The notes below the pieces were generated by a model that saw only the letters and a program-made list of their open reading frames with translations, searched no databases and was not told the DNA's origin. Position numbers and translations under genes: made by a program. From Microbulbifer pacificus (lineage in GTDB: Bacteria; Pseudomonadota; Gammaproteobacteria; Pseudomonadales; Cellvibrionaceae), in assembly GCF_002959965.1 (NCBI RefSeq), contig NZ_PREV01000026.1, positions 2,053,501 to 2,117,500 of the forward strand: a stretch of 64,000 bases of DNA. The letters are read 5' to 3'. Shown in pieces: positions 37,042 to 45,418 of the stretch (its first letter is position 1; every line of letters begins with the position of its first letter).

Positions 37042-38601
37042 TTACAAATGCGGAATCGTCAGCACCGACTGTCGGTTGCTGCGGTACGGCACTTCAATTT
37101 CATAGCGTGTGTCTTCTGGCTTCTGGTAGATCGCGCCCTCGGTGTCGATGGCCAGTGTCACCACGTGGCCCGGTGGCACGTCGTAGGAGGTGGTGAAGAG
37201 TTCGAGGGAGATCTTCTGGGCCTGGCCGACCTGTGCGTTGTGCAGGGTGATGGGAGCGTGGGTGATGAGGCGGCCCCAGCCGAAGGGATCGGTGTCGTAG
37301 AGGTGGATATGCAACTGTACTTCGGGCTTGCTGGGTTTTATCCACATGTCCAGGCGGGGGGTGCCGCGGATTTTGAAGGTGCTCCAGTGCACTGGCGAGT
37401 TGTATTCGATGGCGTGGTAGCCGTTGATACCTTTCATGTCGGTGTACACGGGGATACCGAAGCCTTCGAGGGCGTCGGAGATGAGCGGGATGCCGGTGCC
37501 GGCCAAAGTGTCGGCGCCGCCGTGGAAGTCGTTGCTCCAGTTCCAGCTGCTATAGGGGCTGGTTTTCATACTGGCGTTGTTGAAGTAGCTGAGCCTCGGG
37601 TGCAGGTGGTAGCGGGTGGTTTTGTCGGTTACCGGGAAGTCGGCGAACTGTTCGCGCTGGTTGCTGATGCGCACGGTCATGTCGACCTTGGGTTCGGTGT
37701 CGATACCGTTGGCCTCGCCTTTCAGGTAGTGGTCGAACCAGCGGAAGCTGGTGGCCCAGATGTGGCCGTCGTTGCCGCCGAGGGTTTCGCCGACGGCGTG
37801 GGTGCCGGGGTTCAGCAGGAGTTTTTTGGGGCCGTCCAGCAGGCTGTAGAGCCGGGTCATGCTGTTGGGTTTGAAGAGGTAGTCGGCAAAGTTGTTGGAC
37901 ATGAGTACGGCAGTGCCGTTGCTGTTCAACTGCTCGACGTAGGCGAGGGCGGAGCGCGGGGCGGCGAAGTCGTAGACGCTGTCGATGTCGGTGCCGTTTC
38001 GAAGGTTGTTCCAGATGACGTCTACGGACGGGTCGAGATTGAACGCGGTGACGGTGAGCAGGGTGCCCCACACCAGGTTGACGGTTTCGTTGGGATAGAG
38101 CCCCTCGACGATGTCGGACCAGCCGGAGAGTGCGGCAACAGCGTCGATGCGCGGGTCCTGGGCCGCCAGGACCAGGGAGGTGCCGGCGCCGTAGGAAATG
38201 CCGGCGGCACCGAGCCTGCCCACAGGGTAGTTGGCCTTTAGCCAATCGATCAGCACTTTGCCGTCGGCAATGGTGGCGGGACCGGTGACGTCGACGGTCC
38301 CGCCGGATGCACCGAAGCCGCGGGTGGAGTAACTCATTACCAGATAGCCGTTTTGTGCCAGCTCCTTTGCCTGCAGCAGGTACTGATGCTTGTCCAGTCC
38401 CCAGCTGTTGGTGAACAACACGGTGGGATAGCCGCCAGCGGGGGCGGGGGTGTCGGGGATAAACAGGTTGGTATCGATTTCGGTTCCATCAAAGCTGACG
38501 ATATCGAGATCGGCAACAAAGGTGGGGGCGGCCTGGCTGGTGAAGGGAAATACGGCGCACAGGGCACCGGCCAGCAGTGCCGGCAGGGCGAGTGTCTTCA
38601 T
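37042..38601 (-). CDS. S15/CocE-type alpha/beta hydrolase (X-Pro dipeptidyl-peptidase-like)
   Basis: A 519-residue exported protein with a signal peptide ending at TSQA (about residue 24). The catalytic domain has SYSTRGFGASGGTVD near 90-105 and the nucleophile elbow GISYGAG with S136. Aspartate and histidine are expected near 270 and 300 (NPGTHAVGE). The C-terminal third is the jelly-roll domain of the X-Pro dipeptidyl-peptidase and cocaine esterase family (TPRLDMWIKPSKPEVQLHIHLYD, TTSYDVPPGHVVTLAID). Members release dipeptides after proline or cleave esters. With the M1 aminopeptidase downstream it could degrade peptides in the periplasm. Divergent from the HExxH-protein gene across a 356-bp region that carries paired palindromes. 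Confidence 0.85.
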   Translation of the reverse strand: MKTLALPALLAGALCAVFPFTSQAAPTFVADLDIVSFDGTEIDTNLFIPDTPAPAGGYPTVLFTNSWGLDKHQYLLQAKELAQNGYLVMSYSTRGFGASGGTVDVTGPATIADGKVLIDWLKANYPVGRLGAAGISYGAGTSLVLAAQDPRIDAVAALSGWSDIVEGLYPNETVNLVWGTLLTVTAFNLDPSVDVIWNNLRNGTDIDSVYDFAAPRSALAYVEQLNSNGTAVLMSNNFADYLFKPNSMTRLYSLLDGPKKLLLNPGTHAVGETLGGNDGHIWATSFRWFDHYLKGEANGIDTEPKVDMTVRISNQREQFADFPVTDKTTRYHLHPRLSYFNNASMKTSPYSSWNWSNDFHGGADTLAGTGIPLISDALEGFGIPVYTDMKGINGYHAIEYNSPVHWSTFKIRGTPRLDMWIKPSKPEVQLHIHLYDTDPFGWGRLITHAPITLHNAQVGQAQKISLELFTTSYDVPPGHVVTLAIDTEGAIYQKPEDTRYEIEVPYRSNRQSVLTIPHL

Positions 38602-38773
38602 GGTTTTCTCTCTGTATTTATTTCTTTTATGACATCTTCATCGCGCCGGCCGGGCCTTGGGGCTGGCCGGAGCATCGAGTCTATGAAGATCGGGTGTAGA
38701 GAGAACCCGCGACTTCATGTGACTGTGAGGTGGTTATCGGTCAGTGGCGTGCGGCTATACGTAGAACTTTCCG

Positions 38774-38811
38774 GTCAGTTTGTGACTGTGCGTGACCCGT
38801 CAGTTCGTGAC
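38774..38811. promoter_or_regulatory. Pair of 13-bp palindromes in a divergent promoter region
   Basis: GTCAGTTTGTGAC at 38774-38786 and GTCAGTTCGTGAC at 38799-38811 are palindromic apart from a centre of GTTyG and lie 25 bp apart start to start, about two and a half helical turns. They sit in the 356-bp gap between the leftward S15-type hydrolase gene and the rightward HExxH-protein gene. A dimeric regulator could bind both. The rest of the gap (38602-38957) shows only a T8 tract near 38860 and no small gene. Confidence 0.5.
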
Positions 38812-38957
38812 CGGCTTATGCTCAGGATGAATTACAGGTTCCCGTTTAAGATTGTTCTTTTTTTAACCAGTAAAAACAGGTATTGTGGCTTTTCGCGCAA
38901 CACTGATCGAAAAATGCTCAGTTTGCACCAGTGGCGAAAAATCCGGGTGGTCAGAAT

Positions 38958-40562
38958 ATGTTTTCACGAATACTCGCATACGTAGTCGTTCTTTCCGGTT
39001 CATGGCTGTTCACCAGTAATGCCATGGCGGACAGTCTGGCGAAAGACACCTGGTACGAAATTGACAGCGCTAACTTTCACATCATCACCAACGGTGATCC
39101 CGGCTCCGTGCGCCGTCTGGCGGAGGATCTGGAGCGCTACCGCTCAGTGGCCCTGAATCTGCTCGGTGCCACTGATGACGGTGCCAAGCTGACCATCTAT
39201 GCCGCCGCCGACCGCGAGAGTTACGCGGGGCTTGTGGGCGAGGACCTGTCGGAACTCACCAACGGCCTGTTTGATACCACCGCCGAGGGCAGCTATGCGC
39301 TGGTGAATCTGGACGGCCGCACAGGCGAGCGCCAATTGGAGGCGCGGGAGTTCCTGTTTCACGAGTACACCCACTTCCTCAGCTACAACGGCACCACCAC
39401 GCATTACCCCTACTGGTACAGTGAGGGCTTTGCCGAGTTCATGTCTACCATGACGTTCGGCCCCGGCAATACCTACGAGATCGGCGCGATTCCCGGCGAG
39501 CGTGCCATGACCCTGCTGTATACCGCACCCGTGCCGTTGCAGGAGCTGCTGCGCGCGACCGTGTACAACACGCCGGATGAAGAGAAGGGACGTATCTACG
39601 CCAGTGGCTGGATGCTGGCGCACTGGATTGTCATGGAGAGTGGCAAGACCGAGGAATTCAAACAGTTCGTCAAGGACTACAACAACGGCGCCGACCCGGT
39701 GAAAGCGCTCACCAAGAATCTCGGTATGTCGATTCGACAAATTGAAAAGGCCTACAACGATCAGTTCCAGAGTGGGCGCTTTGACCTCGCCCGCGGCAAG
39801 GTTCCGGCCAGCTTCAAGTCGGTGCGCCCGAAACTGAAAGTAATGAGCCCCAAGGAAACGGTCGTCGAGCTGGCGCGCTTCCTGGTCAAGTCGGGTTACA
39901 ACGCGGAAGGCCTCGAGCAACTGGTGAAATACGCCGAGCGCGAGAACATCTACTCCGCGGAATTGACTGCGGCGCGTGCCGATGCGGCAACCCGCCAGGG
40001 TGACTTCAGGCAGGCCGCGCACCTGTTGGCGCAAGTGGCACCGTCGGATCGCAACACCTTCTGGTACCAGAAGGCGCAGGCCTGGTTGTGGCTCAATCGT
40101 GAAATCGGCAACCTGGGGGGCGACCGCAACAAGGCCGCACTGAAAAAGGCCCGCGACCAGTTCGTGCACCTGGTAAACAACCAGTCCAGCGAGGCGATGA
40201 ACTGGTATGGCCTGGCCATCACTATGGAAATGCTCGGCTACCCGAAGAAGCAATACGTGGATATGCTCGAACAGGCGTACCTGCGTGCACCGCGCGAACT
40301 GCACATCGCTCAGTGGATGGCGAGAGAGCTGTACGATCGCAAAGACGCCGCCTATTTCGCCCAGGTGGCACAGCCGTTAATGCTGGAGCTCACCAGTGAG
40401 GTTGAATACAACGAGATGAAAAACATGCTCGCGGAACTGAAGCCCGAAGCCAGCGGACAGGCGATCGAAAGTGCGAAGAGCCAGAGCCGCGCGCTGGTGA
40501 AAGACAAGACAAAGGACAGCAAGAGCGTAATCGGAGGCAGCGCCGCCAAGGCGACGCCCTGA
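38958..40562 (+). CDS. Exported HExxH (gluzincin-type) peptidase-like protein with TPR-like C-terminus
   Basis: From the ATG at 38958 (GGGTGG upstream) the protein has 534 residues with a signal peptide ending at NAMA (about residue 24). The zinc motif H135-E136-Y-T-H139 lies in FLFHEYTHFLSY, and a third ligand E156 is in YWYSEGFAEFM, fitting peptidase MA-like or DUF1570-like gluzincins. From about residue 330 the chain is all-helical with spaced repeats (AARADAATRQGDFRQAAHLLAQV, MNWYGLAITMEMLGYPKKQY) resembling TPRs. It ends in a basic low-complexity tail. Periplasmic or surface proteolysis is likely but the substrate is unknown. A terminator lies 38 bp after the stop codon. Confidence 0.8.
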   Translation: MFSRILAYVVVLSGSWLFTSNAMADSLAKDTWYEIDSANFHIITNGDPGSVRRLAEDLERYRSVALNLLGATDDGAKLTIYAAADRESYAGLVGEDLSELTNGLFDTTAEGSYALVNLDGRTGERQLEAREFLFHEYTHFLSYNGTTTHYPYWYSEGFAEFMSTMTFGPGNTYEIGAIPGERAMTLLYTAPVPLQELLRATVYNTPDEEKGRIYASGWMLAHWIVMESGKTEEFKQFVKDYNNGADPVKALTKNLGMSIRQIEKAYNDQFQSGRFDLARGKVPASFKSVRPKLKVMSPKETVVELARFLVKSGYNAEGLEQLVKYAERENIYSAELTAARADAATRQGDFRQAAHLLAQVAPSDRNTFWYQKAQAWLWLNREIGNLGGDRNKAALKKARDQFVHLVNNQSSEAMNWYGLAITMEMLGYPKKQYVDMLEQAYLRAPRELHIAQWMARELYDRKDAAYFAQVAQPLMLELTSEVEYNEMKNMLAELKPEASGQAIESAKSQSRALVKDKTKDSKSVIGGSAAKATP

Positions 40563-40600
40563 CAATGTGTTTCTTCCGCTGAATTGCCGGATCACCTTTA

Positions 40601-40623
40601 GGGGAGCGTCGCTCCCCTTTTTT
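40601..40623 (+). terminator. Rho-independent terminator after HExxH-protein gene
   Basis: A 7-bp stem GGGGAGC/GCTCCCC with loop GTC is followed by six T residues. Confidence 0.9.
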
Positions 40624-40780
40624 ATTTGGTACAGAACATCCGGCGAAGCTAGTGGTCTATGGGGAACCTTGTGGAACAGTTCGCCTCGCTAAAGTCTCCA
40701 GGTCCGCGTTGAGAAAGCTTGACCTGAATACTTTGGCGGCGCTCCTTTGTTACCGGGCTTTCCACATGGACCACCAGGAA

Positions 40781-41164
40781 TCAGTACTCATACAGTTCCA
40801 GTGGCAGCCCATCCGGGTCGCTGAAAAAAGTAAACCGCCTGCCCGTGTATTCATCCTCGCGCACCGGCTCTACCTCCACACCGTGCGCCTCCAGGTATGC
40901 CTTCACATCCGCCACGGAATCTACCGCAAACGCCAGGTGCCGCAAGCCCTGTGCCTCCGGATAACTGGGGCGCGCCGGCGCATCGGGGAAGGAAAATAAT
41001 TCCACCTGACCACCCTCCGGCAATCGCAGATCCAGCTTCCAGGAATTCCGCGGGGCACGGTAGTTTTCCGCGATGATCTCAAGCCCGAGCAGTTCGGTAT
41101 AGAAGACTTTCGAGCGCTGGTAATCGGAGCAGATGATTGCCGCGTGATGAATGGACTTCAGCAT
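40781..41164 (-). CDS. gloA2: VOC-family glyoxalase-like protein (YaeR/GloA2 type)
   Basis: A 127-residue vicinal-oxygen-chelate protein from the ATG at 41164. It follows the E. coli YaeR pattern closely: HHAAIICSDYQRSKVFYTELLGLEI, RAPRNSWKLDL, GGQVELFSFPDAP, GLRHLAFAVDSV and RRFTFFSDPDGLPLELYEY. Metal ligands of the fold are H6 or H7, E near 54, H in LRHLAF, and E in LELYEY. A glyoxalase I-type activity is possible but unproved for this subfamily. Its ATG overlaps the end of the DJ-1-type gene by 7 nt, so the two are translationally coupled; both belong to families linked to aldehyde detoxification. Confidence 0.88.
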   Translation of the reverse strand: MLKSIHHAAIICSDYQRSKVFYTELLGLEIIAENYRAPRNSWKLDLRLPEGGQVELFSFPDAPARPSYPEAQGLRHLAFAVDSVADVKAYLEAHGVEVEPVREDEYTGRRFTFFSDPDGLPLELYEY

Positions 41165-41775
41165 GTGTGTTGATTCTGTGCCGGCGAGGGTTCCTCGTTG
41201 GAGTGCCATTCATACTCCATCTGGCGAGCGGTCATTTTTGCCAGTGCGGGTGAGGCAAGTCGGGAAACCAGGTGCAGGCTCATGTCGATACCGGCGGAGA
41301 TGCCACCGGACGTCACGAACTTGCCCTGATCTACCCAGCGATGATTGCGAATCACCCGGACGTCGGGAAACATGGATGACAATGCCTGTTGATCTTCCCA
41401 GTGGGTGGTTGCGTCGAGTCCGGTGAGAACACCGGCCTGGGCCAGGATGAACGCACCGGTACACACCGACGCAACCAGATCGGTGCTCTCGGCGGTGCGG
41501 GCAACCCAGTCGATAACGTCAGGTTTGTCGAGCTCGGCGGTGTGTACCCCTCCGACGACGATCAACACATCCAGCTCGGGATGGTCATCAATACCGTAGT
41601 GGGGCTCGACCAGGTAGCCCGCTCTGGCGGAAACGGTGCGCTTCTCCTCGGCAAGCAGAAACACATTGAATAACCCGGTGGGATTGCTCAGGCGGCTGGC
41701 CGTTGCAAAAACTTCATAGGGACCGGAAAAATCCAGTACCTCAGCATCATCGTAAATATAAATACCGATATTCAA
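41158..41775 (-). CDS. DJ-1/PfpI-family protein
   Basis: A DJ-1/PfpI (class I glutamine amidotransferase-like) protein of about 205 residues. The opening NIGIYIYDDAEVLDFSGPYEVF is typical, and the nucleophile cysteine lies in VASVCTGAFILAQAGVL near residue 105. A TTG at 41775, 7 nt after GGAG, is the best start; a GTG at 41793 would add six residues. Subfamilies include isonitrile hydratases, transcription regulators of the GlxA type (which carry an added AraC domain, absent here), proteases and glyoxalases. Without the AraC domain a catalytic role is likelier. Coupled to the downstream VOC gene. Confidence 0.82.
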   Translation of the reverse strand: MNIGIYIYDDAEVLDFSGPYEVFATASRLSNPTGLFNVFLLAEEKRTVSARAGYLVEPHYGIDDHPELDVLIVVGGVHTAELDKPDVIDWVARTAESTDLVASVCTGAFILAQAGVLTGLDATTHWEDQQALSSMFPDVRVIRNHRWVDQGKFVTSGGISAGIDMSLHLVSRLASPALAKMTARQMEYEWHSNEEPSPAQNQHTC

Positions 41776-41835
41776 CGGTGTACTCCATTGCACAACACTA
41801 CATTTTCCCGTCGCCGGATGAACGCCACGGCGCTG

Positions 41836-42399
41836 TCAGGTCTCCACCTCGAGTGTGCGGATAACCCTGGCCGGATTACCCGCCAGCACCACATTGTCCC
41901 CATAACTCCTGGTCACCACGGCACCGGAGGCGACCACCACATTATCGCCCAGAGTGACTCCCGGGTTGATCACCGCCATGCCGCCGATCCAGCAGTCGTT
42001 ACCGATGGTAACCGGCTTTGCGTATTCCCGTCCGCTGCGCCGCTCCTCCGGATCGAGCGGATGTGTCGCGGTATAGATGCCGACCTGGGGCGCCAGCATA
42101 CAGTTATCCCCGAATCGCACCTCCGCGACATCGAGAATCACACAGCCGAAGTTGGCAAAGAAATTCTCGCCCACATGGATATTTTCGCCGTAGTCACAGT
42201 GAAACGGCGATTCAATCTGAATCTGTTGGCCGGCACTGCCGAACAATGCCCGTATCAATCGGTCCCGGCGGGGCCGATCCTGCTGGCTGATGCTGTTCAG
42301 TTCCTCGAACAACAGGCGCGCACGCAGGCGCCTCTCAGCAAGCTCCGGATCTGCAGGGTTGTACATTTCACCGGAAAGCATTTTCCGCAGTTCACTCAT
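41836..42399 (-). CDS. maa: Maltose/galactoside O-acetyltransferase family protein
   Basis: A 187-residue left-handed beta-helix acetyltransferase. The N-terminal Maa domain (MSELRKMLSGEMYNPADPELAERRLRARLLFEELN) is followed by hexapeptide repeats (FHCDYGENIHVGENFFANFGCVILD, VRFGDNCMLAPQVGIYTATHPLD). The active-site histidine is in YTATHPLDPEER. The C-terminal loop IGNDCWIGGMAVINPGVTLGDNVVVASGAVVT is complete. It transfers acetyl from acetyl-CoA to sugar hydroxyls. It starts 3 nt after the GNAT gene stop codon and belongs to the leftward operon beginning at the LysR or methyltransferase gene. Confidence 0.88.
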   Translation of the reverse strand: MSELRKMLSGEMYNPADPELAERRLRARLLFEELNSISQQDRPRRDRLIRALFGSAGQQIQIESPFHCDYGENIHVGENFFANFGCVILDVAEVRFGDNCMLAPQVGIYTATHPLDPEERRSGREYAKPVTIGNDCWIGGMAVINPGVTLGDNVVVASGAVVTRSYGDNVVLAGNPARVIRTLEVET

Positions 42400-42402
42400 G
42401 GC

Positions 42403-42894
42403 TCAGTGTTCCGTTTCTGTACGGTAAATCTGCATGCCGCGCGCCAGATAATTAGCCAGCGCGCCCTCGTGATCCAGTGTGCAGGTGTGCACCCAGACAC
42501 ACTTGCAGGGTGACCAGTTCCAGGCTTCTTCCAGCGCGCGGCTCAGTAGGTGACCGCCAAAGCCGCGGCCGATAAAGCGCGGCGCCAGGCCGAAGTACGC
42601 GACCTGTATTTCATCGTTGTCGCGCTTGTTCAATTCAAAATAGCCCGCAATGGCGCCGCGGTAATAGGCTGCCCAGGTACGCAGTGAGTCGCGCTCAGCA
42701 TATTCCCGCCACTCTGCATCGGATAGTTTGAGCATGTCAGTCCACTGCCAGGGCTCGCCGATCAGCTGGTAGAGGTAGCGGTTAAAGCGGAATTCCTTTT
42801 CCTCAGCTTCCACCACGGAGAATCCCTCGGGACAGGGTTTGGCATTCAACTGCGCGGGATCCGTCATTTCCAGATAGTAGGTGGTAATGCTCAA
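42403..42894 (-). CDS. GNAT-family N-acetyltransferase
   Basis: A GNAT-fold acetyltransferase of about 163 residues. The acetyl-CoA pyrophosphate loop is LAPRFIGRGFGGHLLSRALEEAW (motif A, R/Q-x-x-G-x-G near residues 113-124), preceded by AAYYRGAIAGYFELNKRD on beta-4. The best start is TTG at 42894, because a strong GGAGGA at 42902-42907 lies exactly 7 nt upstream and SITTYYLEM follows. A longer reading from an ATG at 42930 would overlap the PaiB gene by 13 nt. It follows a PaiB-type gene; in Bacillus the pai locus also pairs a GNAT enzyme (PaiA, a polyamine acetyltransferase) with PaiB, though this one is not clearly a PaiA orthologue. Confidence 0.82.
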   Translation of the reverse strand: MSITTYYLEMTDPAQLNAKPCPEGFSVVEAEEKEFRFNRYLYQLIGEPWQWTDMLKLSDAEWREYAERDSLRTWAAYYRGAIAGYFELNKRDNDEIQVAYFGLAPRFIGRGFGGHLLSRALEEAWNWSPCKCVWVHTCTLDHEGALANYLARGMQIYRTETEH

Positions 42895-42917
42895 GACGTA
42901 TTCCTCCGCCGGGTCTA

Positions 42918-43502
42918 CTACGGGTTCCACTGCTGGATGGCTTCCGCCATCGCCGTTTCGCCCTCTGCATGCAGGGCATCCACTACCTGCTGGCGATCCT
43001 GGGCCGGACGATTCTGGCTCAGCTTGTATTTTCCCTGAATCTCGGTGATTTCAATGTCCACTCCGACGATGGCCCGCAGGAGCTTGGGGGAATACTCCGG
43101 TTGCCAGGGTTTGTCAGCGTTGGCTTCGTATTTTTCCGATAACTTGTTTACCAGCGACATCAGGCGTTGCTCATCGGTAAAGGTGCGCGCAATGCCATAG
43201 ATGTGCACCGCCTGGTAGTTCCAGGTAGGGACGCCGGGAGAGGTGTACCAGCGGGGTGAGATATAGGCGTGCGGACCATTGAAGATCACCAGAACCTGTT
43301 CGCCATCAAGGGAGTCCAGTTGTGGATTCTGACGCGCCAGGTGACCTACAAGGACTTCACTGTTTTCGGAGAGCAGGAACGGCAGGTGGCTGGCCTCGGG
43401 ACGATTGTCAGCCCTCGAAATCAGCTGGCCGAATGCATTTTTTTGAACAAATCGGAGCAGCTCTTGTCGGTCGTTGACAGAAAAGTGTTTTGGAATATAC
43501 AT
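42918..43502 (-). CDS. PaiB-type FMN-binding negative transcriptional regulator
   Basis: A 194-residue member of the PaiB family (FMN-binding split barrel). It opens MYIPKHFSVNDRQELLRFVQKNAFGQLIS, has HLPFLLSEN, GHLARQNPQLD, FNGPHAYISPRWY and VPTWNYQAVHIYG, all standard PaiB segments, and ends in the usual GKYKLSQNRPAQDRQQVVDAL. In Bacillus subtilis PaiB represses genes of sporulation and degradative enzymes. In other bacteria it may be a flavin enzyme. It starts 3 nt after the methyltransferase stop codon. Confidence 0.9.
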   Translation of the reverse strand: MYIPKHFSVNDRQELLRFVQKNAFGQLISRADNRPEASHLPFLLSENSEVLVGHLARQNPQLDSLDGEQVLVIFNGPHAYISPRWYTSPGVPTWNYQAVHIYGIARTFTDEQRLMSLVNKLSEKYEANADKPWQPEYSPKLLRAIVGVDIEITEIQGKYKLSQNRPAQDRQQVVDALHAEGETAMAEAIQQWNP

Positions 43503-43505
43503 AAT

Positions 43506-44297
43506 TCAGGATTTTTTCCAGCTTGCGATAAATGCCATCGGTGGGTTGTGGGGTGCGCTGGCCAAGTCTCCGCAATAATTGCCTATATTGGAGCTCAACT
43601 CTTCGAAGGTTTGTAGCTCAAGGCCATTGGCAATGGCGGCGTTGAAAATGTCACTCAGTGTATGCTGGAAAAAATAATTGGCGGTGGCATCGTAGTGGGT
43701 ACCTGAAAAATAATCCAGGCCGCCAGTGTCCATTTGTGCTTCCCGATCAAAGTAAGAGTGGGCTATATAGGAAGGTGTTCCCTCTTCGTACATGTTGAGT
43801 ACTGGGTGTATTTCTTCCATTAACAACGTACCGCCGGATTTCAAAAAACTGCAGCAGATATTGAAGAATGCAGGTAAGTCTGGCATCCAATTCAATACGC
43901 CCACCGTAATGACGGCAAAATCAAAACGGAGGTAATGCCGTTCTGGAGCGTCGTAAATATTACAGTGTTCAAATTCCACGTCGTGATAGTGAGGTGACTT
44001 TGCGAGCGTTTTTGCCTGTTCAATAAACTTTCGCGAGCCATCAATGCCCAGACAATAGCCTGCTCCCTTATTCTTGATCGAGAGCAGGTCTTTACCGTTG
44101 TTGCAGCAAACCTGAATTACCGATGCTCCTGTCAGCTCCTGTGTGTCTACTAATCGATTAAAGTCGGTTTCGAGCGCGTTGAAACCGGGGTTGGCAGCGC
44201 GGTGATGTAAATCCGGATTTCTGTCTCGGTGAATATCTGCAACCTGATCCCAGGATGCGAGGGTTTGTTCGGTATAGCCCCTGGTTTTTTTGTCCAT
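43506..44297 (-). CDS. Class I SAM-dependent methyltransferase
   Basis: A 263-residue Rossmann-fold methyltransferase. Motif I for SAM binding is VIQVCCNNGKDLLSI near residues 59-73; it has CCNNG instead of the common D-x-G-x-G. Motif II is YCLGIDGSRKFIEQAK near 82-97. Motif IV is FDFAVITVGVLNWMPDL near 124-140. The substrate is unknown. AAGGAG stands 7 nt before the ATG. The sequence is clearly AT-richer than neighbouring genes, which suggests later acquisition. It lies between the LysR gene and paiB with gaps of 3 nt, so all are one transcript. Confidence 0.85.
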   Translation of the reverse strand: MDKKTRGYTEQTLASWDQVADIHRDRNPDLHHRAANPGFNALETDFNRLVDTQELTGASVIQVCCNNGKDLLSIKNKGAGYCLGIDGSRKFIEQAKTLAKSPHYHDVEFEHCNIYDAPERHYLRFDFAVITVGVLNWMPDLPAFFNICCSFLKSGGTLLMEEIHPVLNMYEEGTPSYIAHSYFDREAQMDTGGLDYFSGTHYDATANYFFQHTLSDIFNAAIANGLELQTFEELSSNIGNYCGDLASAPHNPPMAFIASWKKS

Positions 44298-44300
44298 ATT

Positions 44301-45254
44301 TCAATCTCCTTGTGGTTGATCCTGCAGGACCAGCGCAGTAGTGAACAATTGTACGGCTGGCTGCCCAGCGTCACTGCTTTTACAGGTAATTGCATTCTGG
44401 ATCTGATAACTGAACCGCTCGGGATAGAGGGGGTTCAGCATCCCTTTTTTAACATACTCGTCCGCCAGGTAGGCGGGCAGGAAGCCAATGAATTTCCCCG
44501 ACAGGATCATCGCGAGTCGCGCCGCCATATGGTTGGCGATGCTCTTGCGGGGGAACAGCCGATACAAATGCGCGGCGCCGGAGAGTACGGCGTGGTCCGG
44601 GGCGGCGAGCTCCTGCTGGGTGATGTGTTCTTCATCGGTACCCTGGGTACAGGGGTGTCCGGCGGCGCCATACAGCAGGGATTGGTGGCTGAACAGCGGC
44701 TGGTAACTGAGACCCGGGCGGCGGGAGTGCAGCGGGTTGATCCCCACGTCGGCGCGCCCGGCGAGGATTTCCAGCTCCAGTTCGTGAGGCGCGGCCAGCC
44801 GGATGTCCAGTTGCAGCTGCGGTGCGCGCTCGCGCAGGCGGGCGATGGTGGCGGGCAGGTCCAGCTGTGGCATGGCGAGCACGTCGTCCGGCAGGATGAC
44901 CCGCAGCTTGCCGGTGAGCTGCGACTGGATGGCGTTCACCTGGCTTTTGAAGGTGGCCAGGTGGCCGTCCAGTTCCAGAATGGCCTGATACAGCGCCTCT
45001 CCCTCCGTGGTCAGTTTGAAGTCGGCGCGGCCGCGGGAGCGCAGGCATAGCTGCATGCCGAGGCGCGTTTCCAGATCCGACAGGTGCACGCTGATGGTGG
45101 AGCGGTTGATGTTTAATGCGACCTCCGCGGCCGCCAGACCACCGGCGCGTACAACCTCGCGAAATACCCGCAGCAGGCGCAGGTCCATGTCGCTGAGACG
45201 GCCGCTCAGGGGTTGCTTGGGGAGGTTGGCTTTGGGTTTTGAGGGGGGTGGCAT
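44301..45254 (-). CDS. LysR-family transcriptional regulator
   Basis: A 317-residue LysR regulator. The winged helix-turn-helix is MDLRLLRVFREVVRAGGLAAAEVALNINRSTISVHLSDLETRLGMQL at about residues 23-69. A linker helix and an effector-binding domain follow (GKLRVILPDDVLAMPQLDLP, LEILAGRADVGINPLHSRRPGLSYQPLF). An extension of 22 residues precedes the helix-turn-helix; a start at Met23 is possible. It is divergent from the gabD-type gene, the classic arrangement of a LysR protein and its target, and 3 nt upstream of the methyltransferase gene. It may therefore control both directions. The 164-bp gap to gabD is AT-rich near the gene start. Confidence 0.9.
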   Translation of the reverse strand: MPPPSKPKANLPKQPLSGRLSDMDLRLLRVFREVVRAGGLAAAEVALNINRSTISVHLSDLETRLGMQLCLRSRGRADFKLTTEGEALYQAILELDGHLATFKSQVNAIQSQLTGKLRVILPDDVLAMPQLDLPATIARLRERAPQLQLDIRLAAPHELELEILAGRADVGINPLHSRRPGLSYQPLFSHQSLLYGAAGHPCTQGTDEEHITQQELAAPDHAVLSGAAHLYRLFPRKSIANHMAARLAMILSGKFIGFLPAYLADEYVKKGMLNPLYPERFSYQIQNAITCKSSDAGQPAVQLFTTALVLQDQPQGD

Positions 45255-45418
45255 GGGGTTCGTTTCCCGAGGAGATTCCCGTTTCAGGTACGTGGGGTCC
45301 GTGTGGGTTCAAAGTTTGATAGATCTGAATTTTAGTTGCAAAGGTTTTGCTATTCGCCAGCGGACCGGCAATCCAGAATCCTCAATATATTGATACGACT
45401 GTGTTCGGGGGGTATTCG

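Noticed and set aside
37048..38241. Plus-strand frame of 397 codons, Val/Gly-rich, opposite the S15-type hydrolase
   Set aside because: Repetitive Val-Gly-Asp composition is the complement of the real gene; no domains.
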